This document shows, piece by piece, positions 13,512 to 25,635 of a stretch of DNA of 64,000 nucleotides; the first letter of the stretch is position 1; each line of letters opens with the position of its first letter. Made by a program: the position numbers and the translations under genes. The notes below the pieces were generated by a model. The model searched no databases. It worked only from the letters and a program-made list of their open reading frames with translations, and was not told where the DNA came from. The DNA lies in assembly GCF_030463565.1 (NCBI RefSeq), contig NC_134676.1:746501-810500 (forward strand), given 5' to 3'. Source of the stretch: Pelecanus crispus. Taxonomy: Eukaryota > Chordata > Aves > Pelecaniformes > Pelecanidae.

Positions 13512-14399
13512 CGCGGGAGAAAGGGAAAAAGAAATTACCTTCCATGAAAACTATTAGATACCGAATTACGGACCTTCATGACAACACCCACAAAGGCCCG
13601 AGCTGGCTCCCATCGGGGTGCAGGGGTAACAAATGTCTGCCTATCGCCAGAGTGGTTTAACGCGGGCTGGCGCACGGAGAAGCCCTCGCTGTGCTTCTCT
13701 GTCTCCTTGCACCGTCCTCTCGCCTGGCACGCTGTCACAGAGTCACAGCCCAACAGTGGTCACTGGGAAATTCCCCAGCTCAGAAAGGAAATACGATGAA
13801 AACAGGCACAGAAATCAGCTCACTCGCTTTTCAGTTCCTTGGTCTTATCCAAAGTCCTTCATTTCCAAATATTTCTGTGAGAGCATGAGTATATTCTACT
13901 ATTCTGAATTTATCACTGAAACCAATGTAATTTGTAATTTTACAGACTTCAGTAACTCACAAAGCACTGCAACAGCTGAACATATGTCTGAACTTTATCC
14001 AGACTGTGCAGGATTTCCATTCCCTTCTGCTTCCTGAACTAATCTTAAGTGACAGCAAATATATGTAATGCTTTAAAAGCATTATTTTAAAGCTTCACAG
14101 TCGAGGTTATCAAAAGTGTGCAACAAAGGTAGCCATCCTGAGTTTTAGATATTTTGCTCGAGCCTGTACTTAGAGAGACTGAATCTCCAGGCGGTTCAGT
14201 ACCCGTCCCCTGAAAAGTCTGGCTGCTTCTAAAGAGTCTTAAAGGTGAGTTCATAAAAACCTTCAAAGCAAATAATTACTTTCCAGAGCTATTTAACACG
14301 ACAACAGGATCACACTGCAAATCCAGTTCGAGGACCAAATTTTGACACATCATCTCTCAGTCATGCCGCTCATTCAAGAAAAAATCTCTTTTATTCTGC

Positions 14400-14950
14400 A
14401 TAAACGCAAGGTGCTGCTAAAATGGGCGCCCGCACCTTCCCTCTTCCGTCCCTGCTCACCCCCACCAGTTCTGCGCCCCGGGGCCACCCTTCGGGCAGCC
14501 CTGCGGTAAGCCGCGTTAGCCAGCTGATCCAGCTGAAGACGAAGCTTTTTTCTTGGGCTGGAGAGATGGAATTCGGTTTCAGCCTGCCCATTTTGCGGAT
14601 CCAGCTCGCCGCACAGACGCGCAAACACTACCGCCAGCGTAAAGGGAAGGGCAAGAGCCCGCAGCGCTGGCAGGAAGGCAGCATCGCCTCCGCTACCAGG
14701 CAGCTGCAGATCTACGGTCTGCTGAAATGCCTGTGTAACCCTGCCTTTGGGGCACAACCCGCTCCCCAACAAACTGCACCAACCCTACAGTCGACAGACA
14801 CGTCCAGCGAATGGCAGGTATTTCGGCGGTGTGGTTCTCCATCTACGGGCCAGAGGAAGGAACGGCTCCTGATGCTCACGGAAAGGGGAGCTGGCACGCT
14901 GCGCTTCCCAGGGCCGACAGCTTCACCAGTTTGTGCTAAGATGCTTCACT
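14400..14950. promoter_or_regulatory. CpG-rich block with donor-like sites, upstream intergenic
   Basis: About 550 bp of raised GC and CpG in AT-rich surroundings. It contains donor-like CTGCG|GTAAGC near 14504 and GGCAG|GTATTT near 14817 on the plus strand. Open frames of 202 (+) and 132 (-) codons overlap but neither resembles a protein I know. A 5' exon of a non-coding RNA or an enhancer is possible. Confidence 0.35.
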
Positions 14951-17900
14951 CGGATAGAGGAATATGCAGTTATAATATGCTGAGTCTTTTTTTTCTTTTT
15001 TTTTTTTTTAAAAAAAAACCTTCATTTTAGGAAAAGCATTAGTACATAAAATGCACAGAAACCAGTGGTTTTGAATGATCCATTTCTGTGTGTAAAAATC
15101 ACCTACTGACTGATCGTTTGCATTTGTGGTTTATGAAAATAAATCTGAAATATTTTGTATAGAATTTGGAGATGAGATTAAACATTATTTGCTTTAAAAG
15201 CCAACAATATCACCATAGATTTAGAAAACAGATGGAGTCAAGGGTTCCTTCCGTATCTGTTAGAAACATTAAGTCCTGATTTTGCAGCTAGATCACTTGG
15301 GGAAAAAAGTTGTTCTCCTCATGTGAAACATCACTAGCTTGCTTGACTGTGAAGAGGTTTTGTTTACAGAAACAGGAACTTCTATAAAATCCACGTGTAT
15401 ATACTTGAGGGATCATAGTCAGAAAAGGGAATGTATAGGAAACAAAATTTTTTTAATAGTTGGAATTGGAAATTAATTTTATTCTCTGCAATGGATACAG
15501 TTATAAATTGAGCCCACTGTTACTTTAAGCTCTCTTGCAAAGCTGCTCTACTATAGTTTATACACTGAGCCTTCACATATGTTACCGATGCCCACACATG
15601 TTACTACTACAAGCTGGAGTCGCGGTGGGTGACCTTCCACTGGCACCACCAGCGGAACTACACAGATACTCGAGTAAGAAATTAAGGCATTCGCAGGTAC
15701 AATAAGGCAAAACCAAGGAGGCAGTGGGGGCTCGCACAGCTCCATCAACAGTGCTCGCCAGGAAAAAGCCCTTGGATCTGGGTATCTCCTAACCTATTAC
15801 TGCACATAACACAGTGAGCAAAATGTGGACTGCGCGCCGCGGAGGGCTCCACCCTGCGCGGGATTCCAGCTGTGAAGCGGTTCGCAGCCGCACTACAACA
15901 TCTGCACAAAAGAAACAGAGATCTGTACATCATCTCATTGACACCTTCAGGTGTCCAGTTCCTGCAGGTAGAGTGGGAAAATGAGTTCTGATTATCAAGT
16001 ATCCTGCGAGTATTTCAATTAATAAATATACTGAATCCATTCAATTCATAAACTAATACATCAATTAATAAATCAATAATAAAATTAATTTCAAATAACA
16101 AATAAGCAACAGCTACCAGTCTATTAATAGAAGATGATCCTCCTGTTTCTGTAGAATGCAGGGGTCAAACTTCCTCCACATCTCTATGACTATGCCAGGA
16201 AAATTGCATTATGATTTCTTTATGTGTATAAGCGTGATATAAGAGAACATCCCTTAAAACAGGGAATAAGGAGGCACGCACTAAGTGCAGTTTAGCAGGC
16301 ACTTCATCTTTGTGGAATTCCCTGCTGAGCTGCACTAACCCCAGCACCGGTAATCAACGATCGAATGGGAAAGGATACCTCATTTAAAGCAGAGCTATCT
16401 CTAGCAAGCGCAAAACATTAAGCAGGAAAATGTATCTACGCAGAGATGACCTTCATGCAGAAACGCGTATTACAAACACACAGGTCACCTGTGAGCAAGC
16501 AAAGGTTAGGAGTACCTGCTTCTGTATTTTGCTAGATGACTGAGTCCCTGCATTATAAGTTACTGTAGAAAAGTCTCTTTGCTCATCCAGTTCATGACAC
16601 TTTCCTTTTTACAGTAACAAGCTTTGAAAAAAAACCTACGAAAAAAAAAAAACTTTGCAAAACCTCAGACTATCCTGTTATTAGAATAATTTTTAAGGCT
16701 GTGGCACAAGATGAAACCACCCCTCTTCTTGATTTTAATGACTAATATGCCATCTGGAATCACATTACTATGTGAAGAGACATGAAGGCGTGGGTATTCT
16801 TACGCCCTGAGAATTATCTCTAGAGTTCTGTCTACTGTTGATTTTTTGGTTCCTTCACTTTTAATATTGACTTTAGGATATTGAATCTTCCAAAGCTGAA
16901 GCAGTAAAAGATCTGGACTCAGTCTCTTTGACACTGAAATAGGGCTTTAACCTAGGAAGACCTCTAATCTATCAATTTTGTCTGAAAGCTTTTAATTTAA
17001 ATTGTGGGGAAAAAAACACCAAAAAGAGGAAAAAAATCATAAATATTACAAATGCCTCACTTCCAGCCTTATCTCCAAGTAACAAATGGTTAAACACCGC
17101 CTATCTTCTGCTTCTAATTAACTAATGCAACCTGCAGTGAGAAGGAGAAGAACAGTTATCTAAAAAACCATACAGTATAAGGAGACAGACTACTTCGGGG
17201 CTCTCAAACCTGTCTTCAGGTCTGAAAGAGAACCAGCAAACACCAAGCTAAGCACCGGCTGGGAACACCCACTCTCAGTCTAACTCATGATTTACACGGT
17301 TCGCTTAAGCCCCGTAAATTGGCCCCAAGCTGCACCCAGCCTGCAGTCTTCCGCTTCTGCTTCGGACCTGGGGAAGGGCTTATGCACCGCAGAAGCTGAC
17401 TGTTCTTCAGGTACAAAAGCTGTTATTAAGGGAAGATATTACCTCTCTGTACAAGCCTTTTTTTTCCTTATAGCCTTAACTATTAGAGCCATGAAGTTAT
17501 CATTATTACAGGATGGATACAATGACATTTTTTATGTTTATGACTGCATCACTTTGGAGGGTCTGGTGCTCACTCGCGGCATTGCAAAAGTGTGCCTAGC
17601 GATTCAGCCTCAATCTCTGCCATGCTGGATGTAAGCCATTTGGAAAATATAACCCAAGAGTAGAAATTTCTTAGGCAAGTTATCGGAGCAGGTCTGAGTA
17701 AAAAAACCCAAACAAACGGATCTAAAAACATGCGTTTTGCATGTAATTGTTGCATACAGAAGAAATTCCACGGAGCGTTTATGAAGAATGGTCACAGCAA
17801 ATAAAAACTTGTACTTTTGAAAAAATACCACAGCTAAATCTTCAGCTAAGTCAGAAATACCTTAAATCAAGATATTTTAAATCAGTTTAGATTAACCTTT

Positions 17901-17972
17901 ATGAACACGGAAAAAAAATCCAACCTGTCCAAAGTTGCCTGTGAAATTACATCATAAAACTGTATAATTGTA

Positions 17973-17996
17973 GTAATTACAGAAATCTGTAATTAC
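17973..17996. repeat. Perfect 11-bp inverted repeat containing TAATTAC
   Basis: GTAATTACAGA, two A, then TCTGTAATTAC. Each arm holds a TAATTA homeodomain-type core, so it is both a possible hairpin and a possible paired factor site. No conservation data are available here. Confidence 0.7.
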
Positions 17997-19757
17997 ACAT
18001 TTTCAAAACAGACACCATCCTGCCCGCGGCCCCACAGGACGTCTACAAGGCTTGGGGGCCTCGTCTTTCCTGGAACACTGCAAGGAAGAGTCCTGCCAGC
18101 TGATGGCTTCTGCACTAAGAAATCTGTCTCCAAAGATGAAGTCTGGCGCAGAAATAATTGGTCATTTCACAAACTCACAGTTGGTCTTTGTTTAATAAAC
18201 CCAGTCAAAGTAAACTGAGAACATGCTGGGATGACATAACTTTGTTACGTGCTTAATACCCTGATGGTAACGCCATTCTCAGCCCCCCAAAAGAGCTTTT
18301 CTAGTTGAATGGCAGGTTTCAAAAATGGAGTTATATATAAAACAGGAAAGAAAAGAAAAGCCACATCATCCCCTGTTTTCTGCATATTAGGAAATGATTC
18401 ATGTTAAGAATGTATAACCCTTGATACACAGGAACGACTATTAGGTACGAATCAAGTGCCCATCAATATTTTTGAACAATTAGTTATCAGCAAGAGCGAA
18501 CCCTGCTTTGACTCTGCTCAGTTACTTAAATCACTGTTCATTGCTTTAAAAACCCACCATCATTAAAACTGACAACCAAGCGTTGCTATTGTAATACTAT
18601 ATACTTATTTTATACAGCTTGTTCTGTAAAGGGCTATATTGATGATCAAAATAAAAGATAGCTTTTGGTTTTGAGAAACTAGACCAATACTCAGAAAGTT
18701 TTGGGTGTGACTTCAAAACTGCTGGTACGATTTGAAGAAATTCAGTGTTTGTGTCTTTTTTTTTTTTTTTCCCCCTATGCAAAATGTGGCTGTAATTCCC
18801 ACTGCTCAAAAAATAAATTTACGTCTGAAGTTCTAAAACATTCTGGTGATGAGGAATACAATGAAACCAAACAAACTCAGGTCAGGCACCTTTGTATTCA
18901 CTTTGGGGGTTGTACAGAAAACTGTAGGAGATTGACGGGAAAAATAATAGCCTGCCTGGCAGATTCAAAACATTACTGTAGCTGTGCTTGTTTTTGGTTT
19001 GCTTATCTCTAAGTGATTATGTTTATTAAAAACAAACTTGCTTTCCATCCACCAGGAACTAACAGATGCCAGGGTCAACCTCTTCAGACGACGGCAGCTC
19101 ATTTTGCAAGGCTTTGCGCAGCAGGGCAAAGGACACACTGGTTTGTTACGGAGGGTTACGTCCTTTTGCGGGATGCTGCCTAGTCCCCTGTGCTCCCTCT
19201 CCTAAAAACTCCGGCGGAGAGCAGAGCAGGAGGCTGATCAAGAGGCAGGAGTATAGCAGGGCCAAGGACACGCCGTGTGCCGCAATACGCATCAGCTCGT
19301 GGACGCAGCGGCAGGACGGGCAGCAAGGAGAGGCTGGGCAAGAACCATTTCTGCCCAAGTCCTCCTGACTTCCCAGGAAACCTCAGATCTGACGTGACGA
19401 GTCCCAAACACTGACAAAATGGGACAAGTAGGAATAGAGGGAGGGAAAGAGAGAAGGAGCAACGGTGCAGAAACGAGTGTATTTTTGACTAGGGCATGTT
19501 GCTATTTTAGGGCAAAGGTGCCTGAGTGAAAGATGAGATTGAGGAATAAGGGAGAGCAAGGAAGTACACAGGAGAAAAATCCAGAAAGAGAATTGGAGGT
19601 ATTTGCTGGGACCGACCAAGATCCGGATCCGGGTCTGTGACCTGCAGCAAGCAGAAGTTCCTTCATCATGCCCACAATTTACAGAATGGCAGCTGCATTT
19701 CCCTCAAGCACAGACCAGAACTTTGTTCAGTGTAAAAAGTAATACTTGGACGGGGCC

Positions 19758-19788
19758 ATTAATCACTGCTGTAGCAATTAATCACTGT
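19758..19788 (+). repeat. Paired ATTAATCACTG motif, 19-bp period
   Basis: ATTAATCACTG occurs at 19758 and 19777, bracketed by GGGGCC on both sides. Could be a local duplication or a twin binding site; nothing further can be told. Confidence 0.6.
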
Positions 19789-22700
19789 TAAGGGGCCTTT
19801 TTATCTGATAATCTTCTTCCTGAAAGGGTGTCATGCAAACCTAGCTGTGCATACAGCTACCAAATGAAAATTGATGTAGAAACCAAACATTCAGCCCTGG
19901 ACGTGAATTAACTTCCTGCACAGAAATGGGATTGTCAAAGGCGTAAGTAAACCTCTGCTGCTTTCTTAAGCCAAAATGTTACTGATTTTTAATTAACGCT
20001 GGTTTTATTCCTGCGTGAGGAATTTGAGGCAGGTAGTAAAAGAGAAAGGTGCTGAAAGACACAACTTTGGAATCCAGCATCACATTTTGGGTCTAGGAAA
20101 AAAAGTCTATTTGGACAAGACTTTTTCTGGCACAGCAAAACTGGGTATTGTTGCTACTGAAAACTAAACCACGCAATCGCTTACAGATCTGTCAGTCCAA
20201 AACAAAGATCACTTCTATTATAGAGCAGCATCTACAAGTGGGCAGATTCTATTTCTGCAATAGCTACTCATAAATGAATAGCTAAACAGTGTTAACCTCA
20301 GCCAGGTTCTCCCATATACACAATGATCAAACACACTTTTATTAGCTAAGCCTACAGCAAGGGATCAAAAGATATGATGGTTTGATGGTGTATTGATTAA
20401 AAAACTGCAAGATACCAAGCTTTTTCTTTTTTTTTTTTCCCCTGCTTGTATACCTGTTCAATAATAAGGCTAGCGTTATGCCAAACTAAGAACGTTTGTT
20501 AAGGTAGAAAGTACATTTCTCATTTCAAGAATAGAAGAAAATTCTGCTGTGGTCTTTCTCACTCATTTTTGCAATATGACTTCAGTAACAAAGGTGCAAC
20601 AGATCAGATGCTGGTATCGCTACGGCCGCATGGAGACTATTTCCTGGACACAGTCACCTGAACCTCGCCACGTTTAAACACAGATAATGTCCTCTTCAGG
20701 AGGGGGTCTGCCTGAAGGGGAGCAAACCGGATGCCTTCTAGGGAATTACGTTTCCTCCTTACCCATTGAAAGACAAGGGGATTCTGCATTGCTAAAATAC
20801 TCTGATGTATGAAGAAGCTTTTCATTCCACTTAGGTTTGATCAATATGGAAAGTTTCAGCCCAAGAGGCAGGTGGTTTTGAAATGGATGACAACACTGGA
20901 AATTCTTGCAAGCGCTAGCCGCAGCTTTGATGCTACCTTCTGTGGGTAAGAAGTGGAGTTGGAATGCAGCAGCTGGTTCCTGAGGAGAAATTAACCCAAA
21001 CCATGCAAACTGACAGCATAGCAAAGACCCCAAAGCTGTACTTGGTGTGCATTTAAACCAGTATTGCTGCCCAAATGTCACTTCTTTCCAAGTTTGAGCA
21101 CCTTCCCCAAGTGTTTTCCTCCACCACTGTACCACTCTCTGCTCCGTGCAATGCAAACAGTTGAGTTCACAGAGAATGTGAACAACCTGGATGAGGGAAC
21201 CAGCCCTGGTGAAATTTTACCCAGCAAAAAAACAGAAGTGATTTTTTTCAGCCTCATTAATCCCCTTGATACAGTTCACTGTGACAGCACACGACTTTTG
21301 CCACTGACGGGCAAGGCGCTGTAAGGAGCCGGTACTGTGTAACTGGGATGCGAGAGCGGAGACAACTACTTTGCGTGGCAGCAGCCTCAGCCCGCGTACA
21401 CACCCAGACCTCCCCGGTCATCACGTCGGCAGGACAAAATGACAATCTGGTCACGGCACCTGGGGATACCACCCAGTTCTGCACCTTGGAGCTCTCAGTG
21501 TCTGTAGGTACTACGGAACACACGACAGTGGTACCGCAAAGCATGAGAGAGATACACCCGTAACAAGAACGGATCCAAACGTCACAAACAGGCTATGATA
21601 CCATAACAAGCAGCTTTTGCCCTGTCTTTAATGAGATACAGCACTGTGGATGCTGGTAGCTTAGTCTCAATTTGCGTTAGCGTACACAGCTTCAGAAATG
21701 GAGCTGTCAGGATAGGTGTAGCAAAACAAAAGCAGGAACAGAATGCAGTGAAACGATCTTCAGTAAAGTTTTGGAGGTTTCACTTAGACAAATAAAGTCA
21801 AATAAAAAATAAATAAAGTTTCACTTAAAAGAAAATAAAGAAGCTAGGCTGGTTTAGAAAGAAAACATGATAGAAGCACGTTTAACTTAGAGCAGCCAGC
21901 CACTGAGCAAAAAGTGGAACGCGTTGTTGCAGAAAGAGCATATTAAACACTAGCGTATTTGGCTTATGTTACAGTTCCCATCATCACTTCAAGAGACAGC
22001 TAATATTTTCCGTTTTTTTCCGTTTAATCAGATCAGTAAGCATATCTGCATTTCACTTGCCATAAACTCTATTACTGGTGAATAAAAGTGCATGCAAAAA
22101 TTTCATAATAATTTAAAAAGTATTTCTTCATTCTTTAGGAACATCTAGTGACCATTTTGCTCTAAGCTGGGCTATATAATAAACTTTAAAATTATGATGG
22201 CACTCCAGGAAACAGATTTCTGGGAAACAATAAGAAGAGTCGAGACAATTGTTCCTGTCACCGACGGGTGCAGGCTGCCATCAGCAGCTTCGCAAAGAGC
22301 CCTTCCTAACAGCACCACTCCTGATAGCTGGCCCAAACGTCCATTTCTTGGCTCACATCAGCACTCTGCACTGCTTCGAAATTGCCCTTGGCGTGCCCAG
22401 GACGTTTGTGGGGTGCAGGTTAATGAACTCTTAGGTTACGCCCTAAAAACCTCATCTCCCCCCACACAAAGGAGCACAGGCGATGGCGGGGGGCACCCAA
22501 ATGGCCCAGCCAGAGAAGCGGCCTCTGCGCAGCCCTGGCCGGGGCTGTCACTGCAGAGCCCCCAGCCCCCCGGTCCGGGGGTGACACCCGTCACAGCGGC
22601 TCACCATCACCGTACAGACTGACGGCGCCGCTGCCTCGCGGACACGGGACACGTTATGGCATGCAAGGAAGAGCCTGTGGGGATCGTGGGGATAGCACGG

Positions 22701-24032
22701 GGCGGGAGGGGAGGAACCGCAGGTGGAGAAGGGAGGGATCCAGGTGGTCTGGGGAAGAACTGCCTGATCGGCACTGTCTGTCCTGAATTCTCCTTAAACT
22801 CCATTTCTAAATACTTTCTTGGGCGAGGGACTCTCTACTCTGCATGCACCAGCGTATGTGGAGGTCGAAGCGCCAGGAGGATGAGGCCGTTGGTGCTGTT
22901 TGTTCCGGGACACCTCCTGCAACCAGGACGGTGGCCAGGGCTGCCACATGCATGTGGATACAGGGCGGGTGCGCGCCCGTGTGTGTGCGCGGCAGCGAAA
23001 CAATCGCGTGAAGGCCTTTGAGACGGGGTGACCTGATCAACGAACCCAGGATGCCAACGAACTGGCAAAACCTCTCAATCTCCAGATTTCAAGTCAGGGG
23101 AACAGCCACGTACAGCAGCATCCAGGATCACATAAGGCGGCTTACAAAAATTCACTGAATTAAAACTTACAGAAACTTACAGTTGGAGCTTGCCACGTTC
23201 CTTTGACGAGTTGCCAGTAGGCTCCTGAGATATTTACATGTATTTTGCTGCAGCCTGGAAGAAGAAAATTACAATGAAGAGGATTGCAAATAGATACAGC
23301 ATGTGGCAGAATTGCACTGCTGTCAACCCTAAAGATAACCACGTTGTTACTTAATTAATAAGCAAAACTATCGGTCTCAAGTGTTAACAGTATCAAGATT
23401 GAGCATCCTCCAGCTCTCCAGTCCTTCCTTACAAGGACCTGGGAACCAGGAGTCCGTTTTGACCTTTTACAAAGGCCAAAAGTTTAAAGTCCTGTACCTC
23501 TTTGTAAGTTTTCTCTGTAACACTGCACAATCCTACTAATTAAGACGGGATAAAGTAATCCTGTCACCTAAAACAACAGCGGGAGGGGGGTGCCACCTAC
23601 GGCAAGAGCGGTGCCTGCGTGGCGCCCAGCAGCCTGGGCGGGGAGCAGGCCCCTCCCGAGCACCCCGAGGGCCCAGCGCCCTGCGCCGCGCTGCACGCTC
23701 TCCTCGTGCCGGACAGGCCGCTGCACGCGGCGGGTGACGAGCCGGCGGCGGTGGCCGTCGCCCCAGCGCCATTGGGACGGTGTTGCTCTCCCGTCATCGT
23801 CGCCGGAGCGGTGAGCGATGGAGCCGGGGCCAGGCTCCCTGAGCGCGGGCCTGAAGGGACGCAGAACCGCGCTCTGCTCGACGGGGCCGGGGCCGGGGCT
23901 GCCTCCTCTTCCTCCCACAAGGTTTCAGGAGCCGCTGCTCCCCAGCCTTCGGGGTGACGCGGCCCAGAGCACGGCGCGAGTTGGCCGCACCGGGAGCGCC
24001 GCGTTAGCCAAGCGGGACGCGCGGCTGTTGGA

Positions 24033-24130
24033 GCGCTCGGGGTGACGGCACGACCACCGGCACCCCGGGACGGCAGCGCTCGGGGGGACGGCACGACCAC
24101 CGGCACCCCGGGACGGCAGCGCTCGGGGGG
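24033..24130 (+). repeat. 43-bp tandem repeat in CpG island
   Basis: The phrase GCGCTCGGGG recurs at 24033, 24076 and 24119. The first two units are nearly identical (GACGGCACGACCACCGGCAC in each) and the third is partial. The period is 43 bp. Confidence 0.9.
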
Positions 24131-24517
24131 ACGGGCAGCAGGGACACGCGGTGCGAGGGAGGGGAGAGACGAAGGCCCTGTGTCTGGGGGGGCAGCTTCG
24201 GGTTGTTCTCCACCACCGCCAACATTCTCCCCTCACGACCCGCCTTTCCGCCCGTCAGGCCCGGGAGCCCACCCCGCTCCCTCCCGAGCCCCCGTGCGTG
24301 CCCGTCCCGCCCGCCCCGGGGCGGGGAGGCGGGGGTACCCCCCCGCGAACGAGGAGGGGGCTGCGCAGGGCCCCGGCGCGGGAGGGGGACGCGGCCTGTG
24401 TGCGGGGCCCGCTCCCGGCCCTCACCTGCCCGGGCGGGGAGAGGCGGCGGCACCGCCCCGCCGTGCCGTGCCCCGGGCCGCGGGAGGGCCCCGCCGCCGC
24501 CCTCCCCTCTCGGCCGC

Positions 24518-24600
24518 GCCGGGCCGGGGCCAGCGACGGGCACAGGGCCGGGGCCGGGGCCGGGGCCAGCGACGGGCACAGGGCCGGGGCCGGGGCGGCG
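24518..24600 (+). repeat. GGGGCC-rich duplicated block
   Basis: CAGCGACGGGCACAGGGCC occurs twice (around 24530 and 24567), separated and flanked by runs of GGGCCG. The G-runs could fold as G-quadruplexes on the plus strand (inference). Confidence 0.8.
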
Positions 24601-24764
24601 CGGCCCCTCCCATCTCCTGCGCGGCGGGGCCGGCCCTGCGAGCCGGGGGAACCCGTTTGTCCGGTCTGGCGGCGGTTCCCGCGGGGAGGCCGGGCGGGAG
24701 CGGGGCCGTCGGAGGCATGAGGGGGCCCTGAGCGAGCCAGCGGCGCCGGGACCCGCGCCCACAG

Positions 24765-24823
24765 GTGCTGCCCACGGGTGCTGCCCACGGGTGCTGCCCA
24801 CGGGTGCTGCCCACGGGTGCTGC
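24765..24823 (+). repeat. 13-bp tandem repeat (GTGCTGCCCACGG)
   Basis: Four exact copies of GTGCTGCCCACGG at 24765, 24778, 24791 and 24804, plus a partial fifth. Exact identity suggests a recent or polymorphic expansion. Confidence 0.93.
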
Positions 24824-25050
24824 GGGCGGGCGGGGCCGCTCCCCCCCGGGCGCGGGGCGCTGCCTTCGCCGGCTGCTCCCGCCGAGGGGCGGCGGGGCGG
24901 GCGCTGCCGTACTCGGGCGTTTCGGTAGCGGGAGAGCGGGGCCGCCCCGGCCCCTCTGGCTTCCCCCGCGGGCGGGCGGGCGGCCGCGCCGGTAGCGAAG
25001 TCCGGCGCGGGGGGCTGCCGCGGCGGCGGGGAGGCGGGCCGGGGCGCGGG

Positions 25051-25160
25051 CGGGGCCGGCGGAGCCCCCGGGCCCACAGCGGGGCCGGCGGAGCCCCCGG
25101 GCCGGGGCACAGAGCGGGGCCGGGGCCCACAGCGGGGCCGGCGGAGCCCCCGGGCCCGGA
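25051..25160 (+). repeat. Triplicated ~30-bp GC-rich unit
   Basis: GGGGCCGGCGGAGCCCCCGG appears at about 25051, 25081 and 25134, with short variable spacers containing CCCACAGC. This is a local tandem duplication within the CpG island. Confidence 0.85.
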
Positions 25161-25480
25161 CCCACCGCGGGGCCGCCCCGTCGGGGAGCGCTCGGCCGCG
25201 GGTGGGGGCCGGGGCCCGGGCCCGCCACAGGCCGCCCCCGCGGGAGCTGACAGCGGGCGGACCTGAAGCGGTTTTCTCCTTCAAAACCCCAGCTCCGTAA
25301 TCTGAAGCCCGACGGGGATTTCGTTGGGAGGTGTAACAAGGCGAAACGCCTCGATCTGCTGCTTCGCGGTGTGAAGGCGGCGTCGGCTCTGCCGCGGTGC
25401 AGCCGCTGCTCGCTCGGGCGGGGCTGGGCCCCGGGGGAGCGCTTTTTGCGTTGGACTGGGGAGCTCCGGTAGCGCCATGA

Positions 25481-25507
25481 ATATTTAAGCCATTAAATAT
25501 TAATTTA
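25481..25507 (+). promoter_or_regulatory. TATA-like AT-rich core promoter candidate
   Basis: Within otherwise GC-rich sequence lies an isolated AT-rich block, ATATTTAAG at 25481-25489 followed by ATTAAATATTAATTTA at 25492-25507. It stands just upstream of the predicted first exon. This looks like a TATA-type core inside a CpG island, suggesting a tissue-regulated promoter (inference). Confidence 0.5.
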
Positions 25508-25514
25508 GAGGAGA

Positions 25515-25582
25515 GCGGCTCCGTCAGGGCACTGGGCGGCGGCTGGCGCGGAGGCAGTCGGTGCGAGGGCCCCTTCTGCCAG
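25515..25582 (+). other. ATP8B1: Predicted 5' non-coding first exon of ATP8B1
   Basis: A short GC-rich stretch at the downstream edge of the CpG island ends in CTGCCAG|GTGAGG, a near-perfect donor. It lies about 25-30 bp after a TATA-like AT-rich box, the expected distance for a start site. Human ATP8B1 has an untranslated first exon at a distance from the coding exons, so this is the best candidate, spliced to 41092. The 5' end is approximate, and other untranslated exons between here and 41092 cannot be excluded. Confidence 0.55.
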
Positions 25583-25635
25583 GTGAGGCCTTTGCTTGCG
25601 CCCTGCCCGCCCGGCAGCCGGGGAACGGGGCCGCG

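Larger units (their letters stand above)
10181..14399. other. Non-coding, AT-rich
   Basis: No exon recognised. Holds the small GC islet at 11.93-12.07 kb and the T/G homopolymer junction at 13.49 kb. Short open frames look random. Confidence 0.55.
14951..23589. other. Non-coding, intergenic
   Basis: AT-rich, with an extreme TAATAAAT-rich patch at 16015-16100, a purine-rich tract at about 19420-19590 and mildly GC-rich sequence at 22450-23030. No exon of the expected divergent neighbour (NEDD4L in mammals) was recognised. Confidence 0.55.
23590..25620. promoter_or_regulatory. CpG island, ATP8B1 promoter region
   Basis: About 2 kb of very GC-rich sequence with dense CpG and many GC-box (GGGCGG) motifs, for example near 24889, 25050 and 25418. 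The flanks are AT-rich. It is the only large CpG island in the window and lies upstream of and on the same strand as ATP8B1, so it is taken as its promoter. It could also fire in the opposite direction. Open frames cross it on both strands only because GC-rich DNA has few stop codons. Confidence 0.85.

Noticed and set aside
1..23589. Exons of NEDD4L on the minus strand
   Set aside because: Expected from mammalian gene order, but none of the open frames contain C2, WW or HECT sequence and no conserved exon was recognised.
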